A stretch of 64,000 bases of DNA from an uncultured Prevotellaceae bacterium (lineage in GTDB: Bacteria > Bacteroidota > Bacteroidia > Bacteroidales > Bacteroidaceae): NCBI GenBank assembly GCA_902776195.1, contig CACYPF010000002.1, positions 1-64,000 of the forward strand. Reading direction: 5' to 3'. Positions 25,151 to 34,267 of the stretch are shown in pieces. The notes under the pieces were generated by a model. The model saw only the letters and a list, made by a program, of their open reading frames with translations. It was not told the DNA's origin and made no database searches. How positions within the stretch are numbered: position 1 is the first letter of the stretch; every line of letters starts with the position of its first letter. The position numbers were made by a program, and so were the translations under genes.

Positions 25151-26426
25151 AGTAAAGGATTATATCAAACATCATAAACTGCTTGATGATAATAAGTTAT
25201 ATCTTGTCGCATTGAGTGGTGGAGCAGACAGTGTCGCCTTGCTCTTACTTCTCGATGAAATGGGCTATAAGTTTCATGCTATCCATTGTAACTTCCATCT
25301 TCGGGGGGAGGAGTCGGATAGGGATGAGCACTTCTGTGAACAACTCTGCCAACAGAAGAACATCCCATTCCATCGTATTCATTTCGACACGCTGACCTAT
25401 GCGGAGGCACATAAGATTAGCGTTGAAATGGCTGCACGTGAGCTCAGGTACCGTTATTTCGAACAACTGCGGAAGGATATCGGGGCAGAAGGTGTCTGCG
25501 TGGCGCACCATCGGGATGATACGGTGGAGACGGTGCTCATGAATCTTATCCGAGGGACGGGTCTTCGCGGATTAACTGGGATCCAGCCTAAGAACGGGAA
25601 TATCCTGCGCCCCTTGCTTAGTGTCTCAAGGGCAGAGATAGAAGAGTACCTGCGGAAAAAGGGACAGGAATACGTCACCGACCATACCAATCTGGAGACG
25701 GATGTACTCCGTAATAAAGTCCGCTTGCAGGTCGTCCCACTCTTACGTCTGTTGAATCCTGCGGTGTCGGAGAATATACAGCGTACGGCGGAGAACCTTT
25801 CGGATGCGCAATCTGTCTTAGAAGCTGTGATGCTTCCGTATAATGATGTTAAGGTGCTGGATTTAAGACAATTAAATAATGATTGTTCAAGAGAATATAT
25901 TGTCTTTGAATGGTTGAAAAAATTTGGTTTCAACGGGGTGCAGGTGCGCCAACTGTTAACGGCTGAGACCGGTAGGGTGTTTTCCTCTCCCAAAGGCTAT
26001 GACGTGCTGATTGACAGAGGGCGGTTGCTGGTGGAACCGTCGTTGAAACCGCTGAAAAATCTGCGGATACCCGAAGAGGGCACCTATGTACTCGACGACC
26101 AGACGAGAATTTCTGTGAAAACAGAACCCGTATGGATATCGAGAGATGCCGCTGTGGCAACCGTCGATGTCTCCAGGGTGCGCTTCCCCCTGACCGTCAG
26201 ACGGGTAGAGGAGGGTGACTGGATGATCCCCTTCGGGATGGAGGGTCGTAAACTGCTGAGCGACCTGATGACCGACCGTAAGATGACCGTTTTCGAGAAA
26301 CGCCGTCAGTTGGTGGTCGTCGACGGAGAAGGTAACATGGTCTGGTTGGTAGGCATCCGTACCGACAACCGTTGTCGAGTGTCATCTGATACGACGGAAG
26401 TGTTACGGTTAACTACTAATTATTAA
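25140..26426 (+). CDS. tilS: tRNA(Ile)-lysidine synthase
   Basis: 428 residues. Converts C34 of the CAU-anticodon isoleucine tRNA to lysidine using ATP and lysine. PP-loop motif SGGADSVAL near residue 26, HCNFHLRGEESDRDE, and VAHHRDDTVETVLMNLIRGTG are typical. The C-terminal TilS substrate-binding domain is present (about 330-425). Essential in most bacteria. It is the last gene of the operon; a palindromic region follows. Confidence 0.95.
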   Translation: MLSKVKDYIKHHKLLDDNKLYLVALSGGADSVALLLLLDEMGYKFHAIHCNFHLRGEESDRDEHFCEQLCQQKNIPFHRIHFDTLTYAEAHKISVEMAARELRYRYFEQLRKDIGAEGVCVAHHRDDTVETVLMNLIRGTGLRGLTGIQPKNGNILRPLLSVSRAEIEEYLRKKGQEYVTDHTNLETDVLRNKVRLQVVPLLRLLNPAVSENIQRTAENLSDAQSVLEAVMLPYNDVKVLDLRQLNNDCSREYIVFEWLKKFGFNGVQVRQLLTAETGRVFSSPKGYDVLIDRGRLLVEPSLKPLKNLRIPEEGTYVLDDQTRISVKTEPVWISRDAAVATVDVSRVRFPLTVRRVEEGDWMIPFGMEGRKLLSDLMTDRKMTVFEKRRQLVVVDGEGNMVWLVGIRTDNRCRVSSDTTEVLRLTTNY

Positions 26427-26449
26427 TAATTAGTATGCAGCTGTATTCT

Positions 26450-26588
26450 TGACGGTAGTGACGGGTGACAGATGTTTTTTTACCTTTCACGTGTACGCGC
26501 GCAGGAACTTCCCAAATCGCAATTTTTCCGAGTTCCTGCGCGCCCACACGTAGACTTTAAATTTTCACTGTCATCCGTCAATCCGTCA
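26450..26588. repeat. Nested palindromic element (~139 bp)
   Basis: The inner arms GCGCGCAGGAACT (26497-26509) and AGTTCCTGCGCGC (26531-26543) are a perfect 13-bp inverted repeat with a 21-base loop. Outer arms rich in TGACGG/TGACAG (26450-26471) pair imperfectly with CTGTCATCCGTCAATCCGTCA-type sequence ending at 26588. The whole can fold into one long hairpin and resembles a small palindromic mobile repeat. Confidence 0.65.
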
Positions 26589-26615
26589 ATATATTTATTA
26601 CTGCCATCTCTTGAC

Positions 26616-26696
26616 GAAGCCTTAGGCTCCTGCCTGCGAAGCCCGTACCTTCGAAGGTCGGCGCTTTAGGCTTCAAAGGTCGGAGCCTAAGGCTTC
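26616..26696. repeat. Inverted repeat of the AGGCTTC/GGAGCC family (copy 1)
   Basis: GAAGCCTTAGGCTCC (26616-26630) and GGAGCCTAAGGCTTC (26682-26696) are perfect reverse complements. Between them lie further units (AGGTCGGCGCTTTAGGCTTC). A related set of units occurs at 44547-44605. Confidence 0.7.
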
Positions 26697-26725
26697 TTAA
26701 TTTTCACATTAATATAACAAAAAGA

Positions 26726-26757
26726 TTTGTGTATTTCATTTTTTCTTCGTAACTTTG
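26726..26757 (+). promoter_or_regulatory. Promoter of ileS
   Basis: TTTG at 26726-26729, 20 bases, TAACTTTG at 26750-26757, about 52 bases before the ileS ATG. Confidence 0.65.
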
Positions 26758-26809
26758 CGCATTAAAAATCATAAAGTAAGAAAAAAGTATAGAAAAAATA
26801 GATCATTTT

Positions 26810-29800
26810 ATGGGAAAGAGATTCGCCGAGCATGGCGGTTTGAACTTGACGCAGGTAAACAATGATATCCTGCAGATGTGGAAGGAGAAGAATGTGTTCC
26901 TCCGCTCCATCGAGGAGCGTGAGGGTTGTCCTCAGTTCGTGTTCTTCGAGGGACCTCCCTCGGCAAACGGACACCCCGGTATTCACCACGTGCTGGCACG
27001 TTCCATCAAGGATACCTTCAACCGTTATAAGACCATGCGTGGCTATCAGGTACACCGCAAGGCGGGATGGGACACCCACGGACTGCCCGTAGAGCTGGGT
27101 GTGGAGAAGGAACTCGGTATCACCAAGGCAGATATCGACAACAAGGAGTCGGAGCGTTATATCTCGACAGAGGATTATAACCTCAAGTGCCGTGAGAACG
27201 TGATGATGTACACGGCGGAATGGCGGGAACTGACCGAGAAGATGGGCTATTTCGTAGACCTTGACCATCCCTATATCACCTATGACAACAAGTATATCGA
27301 GACCCTCTGGTGGCTGCTGAAGCAGTTCTACCAGAAAGGACTGCTCTATAAGGGTTATACCATTCAGCCCTATTCCCCTGCCGCAGGTACCGGACTGTCG
27401 TCCCATGAGCTGAACCAGCCCGGTTGCTACCGTGACGTGAAGGATACCACCTGTACGGCGATGTTCAAGATGAAGAACCCTAAACCCGAGATGACAGGAT
27501 GGGGTACTCCTTATTTCCTCGCATGGACGACAACGCCATGGACTCTGGCGGCTAACTCCGCACTCTGTGTGGGACCGAAGATCGACTATGTTGCCGTGGA
27601 GACCTATAACCCCTATACCGCCGACAAGGTGACACTGGTACTCGCCGAGGCTCGCCTGAACGCCTATCTGCCGGCAGAGGGACATATCACCGACGGCGGT
27701 GAGATGCCTGAGTATAAGAAGGGTGAGAAACTGATTCCCTACCGTATCGTGGCACGCTATAAGGGTACGGACCTCGTCGGGATGGAGTATGAGCAGCTGA
27801 TGCCTGCCATCAAGCCGATGGGTGATGCCTTCCATGTCATCCCCGGTGACTATGTGACGACGGAGGACGGTGCCGGTATCGTGCATATCGCTCCTAACTT
27901 CGGTGCTGACGATGCTTTCGTGGCAAAGAAGGCGGGCATCTGTCCGATCGTGCTGATCGACAAGAAGGGTGCCGAGCGTCCCGTGGTGGACCTGCAGGGT
28001 AAATATTTCGTGACCGACGACCTCGACCCTGACTTCGTGAAGAACTATGTCAACGTCGATGAGTGGAACAAGTTCGCAGGGCGTTATGTGAAGAATGCTT
28101 ATGACGAGACACTGACCGACAAGGACGAGACACTCGATATCTCCATCTGTATGGACCTGAAAGCGCAGAAGAAGGTCTTTAAGATAGAGAAACACGTGCA
28201 TAACTATCCGCACTGCTGGCGTACCGACAAGCCGGTGCTCTACTATCCGCTGGACTCCTGGTTTATCAAGTCCACGGCAAAGAAGGAGCGCATGAGCGAG
28301 CTGAACAAGACCATCAACTGGCAGCCGGAGTCAACAGGTACGGGACGTTTCGGCAACTGGCTGGACAACCTGAATGACTGGAACCTCAGCCGTAGCCGTT
28401 TCTGGGGAACCCCACTGCCTATCTGGCGCTCTGAGGAGGGTGAGGAGATCTGCATCGGCAGCATCGAGGAGCTCTATGACGAGATAGAGAAGGCGGTGAA
28501 GGCTGGCGTGATGCCGTCCAACCCCTTGAAGGACAAAGGATTCGTTCCCGGTGACATGTCACAGGAGAACTATGATAAGATAGACCTCCACCGCCCGTAT
28601 GTGGACTATATCTTCCTCGTCTCTAAGACCGGAAAGAAAATGAAGCGTGAGAGTGACCTTATTGACGTATGGTTCGACTCCGGCTCAATGCCATACGCCC
28701 AGATTCACTATCCTTTCGAGAACCGTGAGGCGATAGACGAGAACAAGGCGTTCCCCGCCGACTTCATCAACGAGGGTGTCGACCAGACTCGTGGATGGTT
28801 CTTTACCTTGCATGCCATCGCCACGATGATCTTCGACTCCGTCGCCTTCAAGAACGTGATCTCCAGCGGACTGGTGCTGGATGCCAAGGGTAACAAGATG
28901 TCCAAGCATGTCGGTAATGTGGTGAATCCGTTTGAGATGATAGAGAAATTCGGTTCCGACGCGGTACGTCTCTATATGATGACGAACTCAGAGCCCTGGG
29001 ACAACCTGAAATTTGACCCGGAGGGCGTGGATGAGATACGCCGTAAGTTCTTCGGAACACTATACAATACTTATTCCTTCTTCGCACTCTATGCCAATGT
29101 GGATGGTTTTGAACCGTCTGCTGCAAAGACACAGCCCGTGTCACAGCAGAACAGACCGGAGATTGACCGCTGGATCCTGTCCTCGCTGAACACACTGGTG
29201 AAGAAGGTTACCGAAGAGTTGGAGAATTACGACCCGACCCGTGCTGGTCGCTTGATTGACGCTTTTGTCAACGATGACCTGAGCAACTGGTATGTCCGTC
29301 TGAACCGCAAGCGCTTCTGGGGTAAGGAGATGAGTGACGACAAACGGTCTGCTTACGACACCCTCTACACCTGCTTGCTGACCATCTCGAAACTGCTGGC
29401 ACCCTTCGCTCCTTTCTATGCTGACCAGCTCTACCGTGACTTAGGCGGTGAGAAGGACAGTGTCCATCTGGACAGCTTCCCCGTCGCTGACGAGTCGTTG
29501 ATAGACAAGGACCTGGAGGCACGCATGGAGATGGCACAGAAGATCACCTCCATGGTACTTGCCCTGCGCCGTAAGGTGAATATCAAGGTGCGCCAGCCGC
29601 TGCAGGCTATCATGATACCTGCCACCGACGAGCAGAAACGCCATATAGAGGCGGTGAAAGACCTGATCATGAATGAGGTGAACGTCAAGGAACTGAGATT
29701 CGTGGAGGGCGCTGGTGTCCTGGTGAAGAAAGTGAAATGTAACTTCCGCACGATGGGTAAGAAGTTCGGCAAGCTGATGAAGAGTGTTGCCGCCGCCGTC

Positions 29801-30244
29801 GACGCACTGAGCCAGGAGCAGATCGCTGAGCTGGAGGCTAACGGCAAGCTCACGATAGGAAATGTAGATGCTGCAGGTCCTGTAGAGATCCTCGCCGAGG
29901 ACGTGGAGATCATCAGCGAGGACATCCCCGGATGGCTCGTCTCTAACGAGGGCAGTCTCACCGTCGCCCTGGAGGTGGAGCTCACCGAGGAGCTGAGACA
30001 GGAGGGTATGGCACGTGAGATCATCAACCGTATCCAGAATATCCGTAAGGACAGTGGATTGGAGATCACCGACCGTATCCATATCACACTGGCACCGAAC
30101 GACGAGATACAGAAGGCGGTGGCTAGGTATGGTGATTATATCAAGACCCAGGTGCTTGCCGATGACATCGCCATCGCTCCCAATGAGGGTGTGGAGGTTG
30201 AGTTTGATGACTTTAAATTAAATATCCAAATAACTAAATCTTAA
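26810..30244 (+). CDS. ileS: Isoleucyl-tRNA synthetase (eukaryote-like type)
   Basis: 1144 residues, longer than the roughly 940 of the common bacterial form and matching the eukaryote-like (type 2) IleRS used by Bacteroidetes, the group associated with natural mupirocin tolerance. The HIGH-like signature is HPGIHH in PSANGHPGIHHVLA; the KMSKS-like loop is GNKMSKHVGN. The CP1 editing domain lies between, with TTPWTLAANSALCV, and the anticodon-binding domain and C-terminal extension complete the chain. It charges tRNA-Ile in the cytoplasm. It is the first gene of a long operon; the stop TAA overlaps the next start by one base. Confidence 0.97.
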   Translation: MGKRFAEHGGLNLTQVNNDILQMWKEKNVFLRSIEEREGCPQFVFFEGPPSANGHPGIHHVLARSIKDTFNRYKTMRGYQVHRKAGWDTHGLPVELGVEKELGITKADIDNKESERYISTEDYNLKCRENVMMYTAEWRELTEKMGYFVDLDHPYITYDNKYIETLWWLLKQFYQKGLLYKGYTIQPYSPAAGTGLSSHELNQPGCYRDVKDTTCTAMFKMKNPKPEMTGWGTPYFLAWTTTPWTLAANSALCVGPKIDYVAVETYNPYTADKVTLVLAEARLNAYLPAEGHITDGGEMPEYKKGEKLIPYRIVARYKGTDLVGMEYEQLMPAIKPMGDAFHVIPGDYVTTEDGAGIVHIAPNFGADDAFVAKKAGICPIVLIDKKGAERPVVDLQGKYFVTDDLDPDFVKNYVNVDEWNKFAGRYVKNAYDETLTDKDETLDISICMDLKAQKKVFKIEKHVHNYPHCWRTDKPVLYYPLDSWFIKSTAKKERMSELNKTINWQPESTGTGRFGNWLDNLNDWNLSRSRFWGTPLPIWRSEEGEEICIGSIEELYDEIEKAVKAGVMPSNPLKDKGFVPGDMSQENYDKIDLHRPYVDYIFLVSKTGKKMKRESDLIDVWFDSGSMPYAQIHYPFENREAIDENKAFPADFINEGVDQTRGWFFTLHAIATMIFDSVAFKNVISSGLVLDAKGNKMSKHVGNVVNPFEMIEKFGSDAVRLYMMTNSEPWDNLKFDPEGVDEIRRKFFGTLYNTYSFFALYANVDGFEPSAAKTQPVSQQNRPEIDRWILSSLNTLVKKVTEELENYDPTRAGRLIDAFVNDDLSNWYVRLNRKRFWGKEMSDDKRSAYDTLYTCLLTISKLLAPFAPFYADQLYRDLGGEKDSVHLDSFPVADESLIDKDLEARMEMAQKITSMVLALRRKVNIKVRQPLQAIMIPATDEQKRHIEAVKDLIMNEVNVKELRFVEGAGVLVKKVKCNFRTMGKKFGKLMKSVAAAVDALSQEQIAELEANGKLTIGNVDAAGPVEILAEDVEIISEDIPGWLVSNEGSLTVALEVELTEELRQEGMAREIINRIQNIRKDSGLEITDRIHITLAPNDEIQKAVARYGDYIKTQVLADDIAIAPNEGVEVEFDDFKLNIQITKS

Positions 30245-30630
30245 TGATTATGGCAGACAAAACACGTTATTCTGATGAGGAGCTGGAAGAGTTCCGTCAG
30301 ATAATCAATGACAAGTTAGCTCTCGCTAAGCGCGACTACGACCAGATGATGAATGTACTGATGAACAAGGACTCTAATGATGTGGATGACACCTCTCCTA
30401 CCTATAAGGCTTTGGAGGAGGGCAGTGCCACCCAGTCGAAAGAGGAGTTGATACAGATGGCTTCCCGCCAGCAGAAATTCATTCAGGGACTGAAAGCTGC
30501 CTTGGTACGTATAGAGAACAAGACCTATGGTATCGACCGCATCACAGGAAAACTGATTCCGAAAGAGCGTTTGCGTGCCGTTCCCCACGCTACACTGAGC
30601 GTGGAGTCGAAGATGGCAGGTAAAAAATAA
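30244..30630 (+). CDS. DksA/TraR-family protein without zinc-finger cysteines
   Basis: 128 residues (an in-frame ATG at 30250 is an alternative start). Relatives bind the RNA polymerase secondary channel through a coiled coil and assist ppGpp control. The coiled-coil arms (EELEEFRQIINDKLALAKRD; KEELIQMASRQQKFIQGLKA) are followed by YGIDRITGKLIPKERLRAVPHAT, the family C-terminus. The protein contains no cysteine at all, including the position usually written YGICR in Bacteroidetes homologues, so it cannot hold the structural zinc. It lies between ileS and lspA, a common Bacteroidetes arrangement. Confidence 0.9.
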   Translation: MIMADKTRYSDEELEEFRQIINDKLALAKRDYDQMMNVLMNKDSNDVDDTSPTYKALEEGSATQSKEELIQMASRQQKFIQGLKAALVRIENKTYGIDRITGKLIPKERLRAVPHATLSVESKMAGKK

Positions 30631-31284
30631 ATGAAAGATAAGAATATCGCTAAACGCGGGTGGATGGCGGTTGCAATAGTAACAGCCATCCTGCTTGTCG
30701 ACCAGGTGATCAAGATTTGGGTGAAGACGAATATGACTCTTCACGAACAGATCGAAGTGTTCTCGTGGTTTAAGATTCTGTTTATTGAGAACAACGGAAT
30801 GGCGTATGGCATGGAGCTGGGCTCCAAGCTGGTACTCTCCCTTTTCCGTATTGTCGCCGTTGCTGTTCTGGGATGGTATATCGCACAAACGGTGAAACGG
30901 ACAGAAAGATTTGGATATATCGTGTGCCTTGCCATGGTGATGGCTGGGGCTGCAGGGAATATCTTCGACTCGATGTTCTACGGACTGATCTTCAACGCCT
31001 CGTCAGAGTTCTACACCTCTTATTTTGTTCCTTTTGGTACCGGTTATGCTCCCTTCTTAATGGGCAAAGTGGTGGATATGTTCTATTTCCCGCTGATTGT
31101 CACCACATGGCCTGACTGGGTACCGATGGTGGGAGGTAATCAGTTTGTGTTCTTCAGTCCCATCTTCAATTTTGCCGACTCCGCCATCTCGGTAGGTGTT
31201 GTGCTCATTTTATTGTTCTACCGTAAGGAGGTCAGCGAGATAGAATTGTCACTCAAGAAAGAAAAGAAAACCGATGCGGAATAG
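30631..31284 (+). CDS. lspA: Lipoprotein signal peptidase (LspA)
   Basis: 217 residues, longer than the roughly 160 of E. coli LspA because of an insertion between membrane helices (about residues 125-180). Four membrane segments are visible. The catalytic aspartates sit in AGNIFDS and FNFADSAISVG, and VDQVIKIW near residue 25 is typical. It removes signal peptides from diacylglyceryl-modified prolipoproteins in the inner membrane. It begins directly after the DksA-like stop and overlaps the downstream lipoprotein gene by 11 bases. Confidence 0.95.
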   Translation: MKDKNIAKRGWMAVAIVTAILLVDQVIKIWVKTNMTLHEQIEVFSWFKILFIENNGMAYGMELGSKLVLSLFRIVAVAVLGWYIAQTVKRTERFGYIVCLAMVMAGAAGNIFDSMFYGLIFNASSEFYTSYFVPFGTGYAPFLMGKVVDMFYFPLIVTTWPDWVPMVGGNQFVFFSPIFNFADSAISVGVVLILLFYRKEVSEIELSLKKEKKTDAE

Positions 31285-32239
31285 TCTCGCCATAGTATTG
31301 ATTGTCGTTGCCATGATTGGTTGTAAACCCTCTGTGCCTTCTGAGTTTATTCAGCCGGGTGACCTGGAGGATATCCTTTACGACTATCATGTCGCTCAGG
31401 CGATGGCTAATGAGGCACCGTCTAACAGTGGTGAGGAAAGAAACTATCAGAAAAATGTCTATTTCCATGCCGTACTGAAGAAATACGATGTGACAGAGGC
31501 GGAGTTTGACTCCTCTTTGGTATATTACTATTCCCATGCTGAACGATTGAAAGATATCTATCATAAAGTCAAGGAGCGTCTGAATGATGATGCGAAGGCA
31601 TTGGGTGCGTCTGTGGGGGATATCAACAAATACTCGACCTATAGCTCAACGGGCGACACAGCGAATGTATGGCAGAATGAGACCGACCTGTTGTTGACAC
31701 CGCTGCCGACCTCCAACCGGTACGATATCTATGTGAAGGCGGACACCTCTTATTACAAGGGGGACACGTTCATGTTCCAGTTTATGACGGACTTCGTCTA
31801 TCAGAGTGGTTCAAGGGATGCCATTGTTTGTCTTGTCGCGAAGTATGAGAATGATAGCACTACTCAAACGGTCAGTCATGTGTCTATGACAGGACAGACG
31901 CAGTTGAGAATTCCCCAGAACAGGGAGGGAACCCTGAAAGAACTGAGGGGCTTCATTTACCTGAACAACAACGACCGTAATAATGAAGGGCATAAAATGT
32001 TGTTCATAAGTCAGATACAATTGATCCGTTTCCATTCTAAAGAAATAAACAATGAACCAGCGACAAACGGAACGGCAGCGGCGGATAGCTTGTCCGGAAC
32101 TTCAAACGCCACAAGGAATCATCCGGACACCATACGTCGTGGAACTCTCCAACGGGATAGTGGAAAGGTATTATCCCCTGATAAAAGAACAGCCATTCAC
32201 CGAGTGGACCAGCAACCGCTTAAAGTTAAAAGAAAATGA
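31274..32239 (+). CDS. DUF4296-domain lipoprotein
   Basis: 321 residues. The N-terminal lipoprotein signal MRNSLAIVLIVVAMIGC puts the lipid on Cys17, fitting its place right after lspA. The DUF4296 helical domain follows (about 25-110: DLEDILYDYHVAQAMA, FHAVLKKYDVTEAEFDSSL), then a beta-rich domain to about residue 258. The last roughly 60 residues are low-complexity, and that part of the DNA is also read in another frame by the next gene. Exact function unknown; likely periplasmic or outer-membrane facing. Confidence 0.85.
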   Translation: MRNSLAIVLIVVAMIGCKPSVPSEFIQPGDLEDILYDYHVAQAMANEAPSNSGEERNYQKNVYFHAVLKKYDVTEAEFDSSLVYYYSHAERLKDIYHKVKERLNDDAKALGASVGDINKYSTYSSTGDTANVWQNETDLLLTPLPTSNRYDIYVKADTSYYKGDTFMFQFMTDFVYQSGSRDAIVCLVAKYENDSTTQTVSHVSMTGQTQLRIPQNREGTLKELRGFIYLNNNDRNNEGHKMLFISQIQLIRFHSKEINNEPATNGTAAADSLSGTSNATRNHPDTIRRGTLQRDSGKVLSPDKRTAIHRVDQQPLKVKRK

Positions 32240-32285
32240 TGAGGGGCTGTTGACCCTTTGGGATGATAACAAACCAATTATTTAA
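32052..32285 (+). CDS. Small protein overlapping the DUF4296 gene in another frame
   Basis: 77 residues, overlapping the preceding gene by 188 bases in a different frame. The sequence looks like a folded protein rather than a shadow: RRIACPELQTPQGIIRTPYV, VVELSNGIVERYYPL, PFTEWTSNRLKLK, LLTLWDDNKPII. The beta-hairpin-like pattern (GIIRTPYVVELSNGIVERYYPL...PFTEW) is one I associate with small Bacteroidetes proteins, but I cannot name it. It ends five bases before the next gene in the same direction, as expected for an operon member. In the overlap it is the DUF4296 frame that looks disordered, which supports this frame being the constrained one. Confidence 0.6.
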   Translation: MNQRQTERQRRIACPELQTPQGIIRTPYVVELSNGIVERYYPLIKEQPFTEWTSNRLKLKENDEGLLTLWDDNKPII

Positions 32286-32290
32286 AGACA

Positions 32291-33541
32291 ATGAACCTGA
32301 AAGTACGTCTGGCAATCATGAGTTTCATGCAGTTTGCGATATGGGGAGCCTATCTGACCTGCATGGGAATCTATCTCAGCAAAATAGGGATGGGAAGTCA
32401 TATCGGCTCTTTCTTTGCCATGCAGGGTTTTGTGTCTCTGTTCATGCCGACGCTGATCGGTATTATTGCTGATAGATGGGTTCCTGCCCAGCGCTTATAT
32501 GGCTTCTGTCACCTGGTGGCGGGTGTGGCAATGCTTCTGGCAGGACTATATGGACAACAGGAGGGCGCACAGGTCTCTTTTTCTGTGCTGTTTGGGTTGT
32601 TTAGTCTGAGTATCGCCTTCTATATGCCTTCACTCGCCTTGTCTTATTCTGTTGCTTATAATGCCTTGACGACGGCAGGAATAGATACTGTGAAGAGTTT
32701 CCCGCCGATACGTGTGTTCGGTACTGTAGGTTTTATCGCTTCGATGTGGTTTGTGGATATCATGGACTATGAGCAGAACCACAACCAGTTTATAGCCAGT
32801 GGTATTCTGGGCATCCTCTTATTTCTCTATGCACTCACGTTACCTTCCTGTCCTGTGAACAAGAAAAAAGGGAAGCAGTCTTATGTGGAGCTGTTTGGAC
32901 TGCAGGCTTTTGCGCTGTTTAAGAGGAAGAATATGGCGGTGTTCCTGATTTTTGCTATGTTATTAGGTGTCTGTCTGCAGATCACCAATGGTTTTGCGAC
33001 ACCTTTTATTGACCATTTCCAGTCTGTTCCAGCCTATGCGGACTCTTTCGGTGTGAAGTATCCCGTGATACTGTATTCCATCTCACAGTTCAGTGAGACA
33101 TTCTGTATCTTACTCATCCCTTTCTTCATGAGACGCTATGGTATCAAGAAAGTAGTGGTGATAGCCACGATAGCCTGGTTTTTCCGCTTTGCGCTCTTGG
33201 GAATGGGTAACCCCGGCAGTGGCGTGTGGATGTTCATCCTCTCCATGATTGTCTATGGTGTAGCCTTTGACTTCTTCAATATCAGCGGCTCCTTGTTTAT
33301 CGATCAGTCTACGGACTCCAGCATCCGTTCGAGTGCGCAGGGACTATTCCTGCTGATGACCAACGGCATCGGATCTACGTTAGGTTCCTTAGCGGCGCAG
33401 GTAGTTGTCAATGCCCATACTGCGGCCGATGGTAGTGTGCAATGGAGTGATTGTTGGTATATTTTTGCCGTCTACGCATTGGTAGTGGGTATCGCTTTTC
33501 ATTTTATGTTTCACCCAGAGAGAAAGGAAGAGTTGTCATGA
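32291..33541 (+). CDS. MFS nucleoside:proton symporter, NupG/XapB type
   Basis: 416 residues, twelve hydrophobic segments. It starts MNLKVRLAIMSFMQFAIWGAY, typical of the nucleoside:H+ symporter branch of the major facilitator superfamily. FGTVGFIASMWFVDIM and the NISGSLFIDQ stretch fit this branch. It should import nucleosides across the inner membrane. Its stop overlaps the rsmE start (ATGA). Confidence 0.88.
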   Translation: MNLKVRLAIMSFMQFAIWGAYLTCMGIYLSKIGMGSHIGSFFAMQGFVSLFMPTLIGIIADRWVPAQRLYGFCHLVAGVAMLLAGLYGQQEGAQVSFSVLFGLFSLSIAFYMPSLALSYSVAYNALTTAGIDTVKSFPPIRVFGTVGFIASMWFVDIMDYEQNHNQFIASGILGILLFLYALTLPSCPVNKKKGKQSYVELFGLQAFALFKRKNMAVFLIFAMLLGVCLQITNGFATPFIDHFQSVPAYADSFGVKYPVILYSISQFSETFCILLIPFFMRRYGIKKVVVIATIAWFFRFALLGMGNPGSGVWMFILSMIVYGVAFDFFNISGSLFIDQSTDSSIRSSAQGLFLLMTNGIGSTLGSLAAQVVVNAHTAADGSVQWSDCWYIFAVYALVVGIAFHFMFHPERKEELS

Positions 33542-34254
33542 AGGAAGTGAGATATTTCTATGTGCCTGACGCAGCTCATGTCAATGAGTTACCTGCTGAT
33601 GAGGCATCTCACGCAGTGAGGGTCCTTCGCCTTACGGCAGGTGATGAGATGATGCTGATGGATGGACAGGGATGTTTCTATCGTGCCGTCGTCTCTATGG
33701 CGTCGAATCATCACTGTATGTATGATATCAAAGAGATCCTGCCTCAGCAACGCCCTTGGGAAGGACATATCCATCTTGCTATTGCGCCCACCAAACTGAT
33801 GGACCGCATGGAGTGGATGGTAGAGAAGGCGGTGGAGATAGGCGTAGATGAGATTTCTTTCCTCGACTGTAAGTTCTCAGAGAGAGATGTGATAAAGACT
33901 GCACGATTGGATAAGATCGTGGTCTCTGCGATGAAGCAAAGTCGTAAGGCATGGAAGACAGAGCTCCATGACATGGTGTCGTTCAAGGATTTTATCACCG
34001 CAAATCATGAAGGTGCAAGGTATGTTGCCCATTGCTATGAGGAGGTGGAGCGTAGCTCTCTGTTTGAGGAACTGAGTCATTTGCCTGCCAATGAGTCTGT
34101 GACGGTGATGATAGGTCCTGAGGGGGACTTCTCCATCGATGAGGTTCATGCTGCGGTGGCTGAAGGTTTCCGCTCTGTTCATTTGGGCAACAGCAGGTTG
34201 CGCACGGAGACGGCAGGTCTTTCTGCCATTATGATGGCACAGCTAAGTAAATAA
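33538..34254 (+). CDS. rsmE: 16S rRNA (uracil-1498-N3)-methyltransferase
   Basis: 238 residues from the ATG at 33538 that overlaps the transporter stop; an upstream in-frame start at 33451 would read 29 residues inside the transporter gene. It methylates U1498 of 16S rRNA. An N-terminal PUA-like domain (HAVRVLRLTAGDEMMLMDG) precedes the SPOUT domain with APTKLMDRMEWMVEKAVEIG, VMIGPEGDFS and LGNSRLRTETA. Typical length. Confidence 0.95.
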   Translation: MKEVRYFYVPDAAHVNELPADEASHAVRVLRLTAGDEMMLMDGQGCFYRAVVSMASNHHCMYDIKEILPQQRPWEGHIHLAIAPTKLMDRMEWMVEKAVEIGVDEISFLDCKFSERDVIKTARLDKIVVSAMKQSRKAWKTELHDMVSFKDFITANHEGARYVAHCYEEVERSSLFEELSHLPANESVTVMIGPEGDFSIDEVHAAVAEGFRSVHLGNSRLRTETAGLSAIMMAQLSK

Positions 34255-34267
34255 TATAATAAGGTTT

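Larger units (their letters stand above)
26427..26725. other. Intergenic region with two unrelated palindromic elements
   Basis: Two elements lie in this gene-free space: a nested palindrome (26450-26588) and a second inverted repeat (26616-26696). No gene was seen. Transcription from tilS may end in the first element. Confidence 0.6.

Noticed and set aside
26762-28213. 483-codon open frame antisense to ileS
   Set aside because: It lies wholly opposite a strongly conserved gene, its product is rich in His, Arg and Leu with no motif, and long antisense frames are expected from the codon use here.
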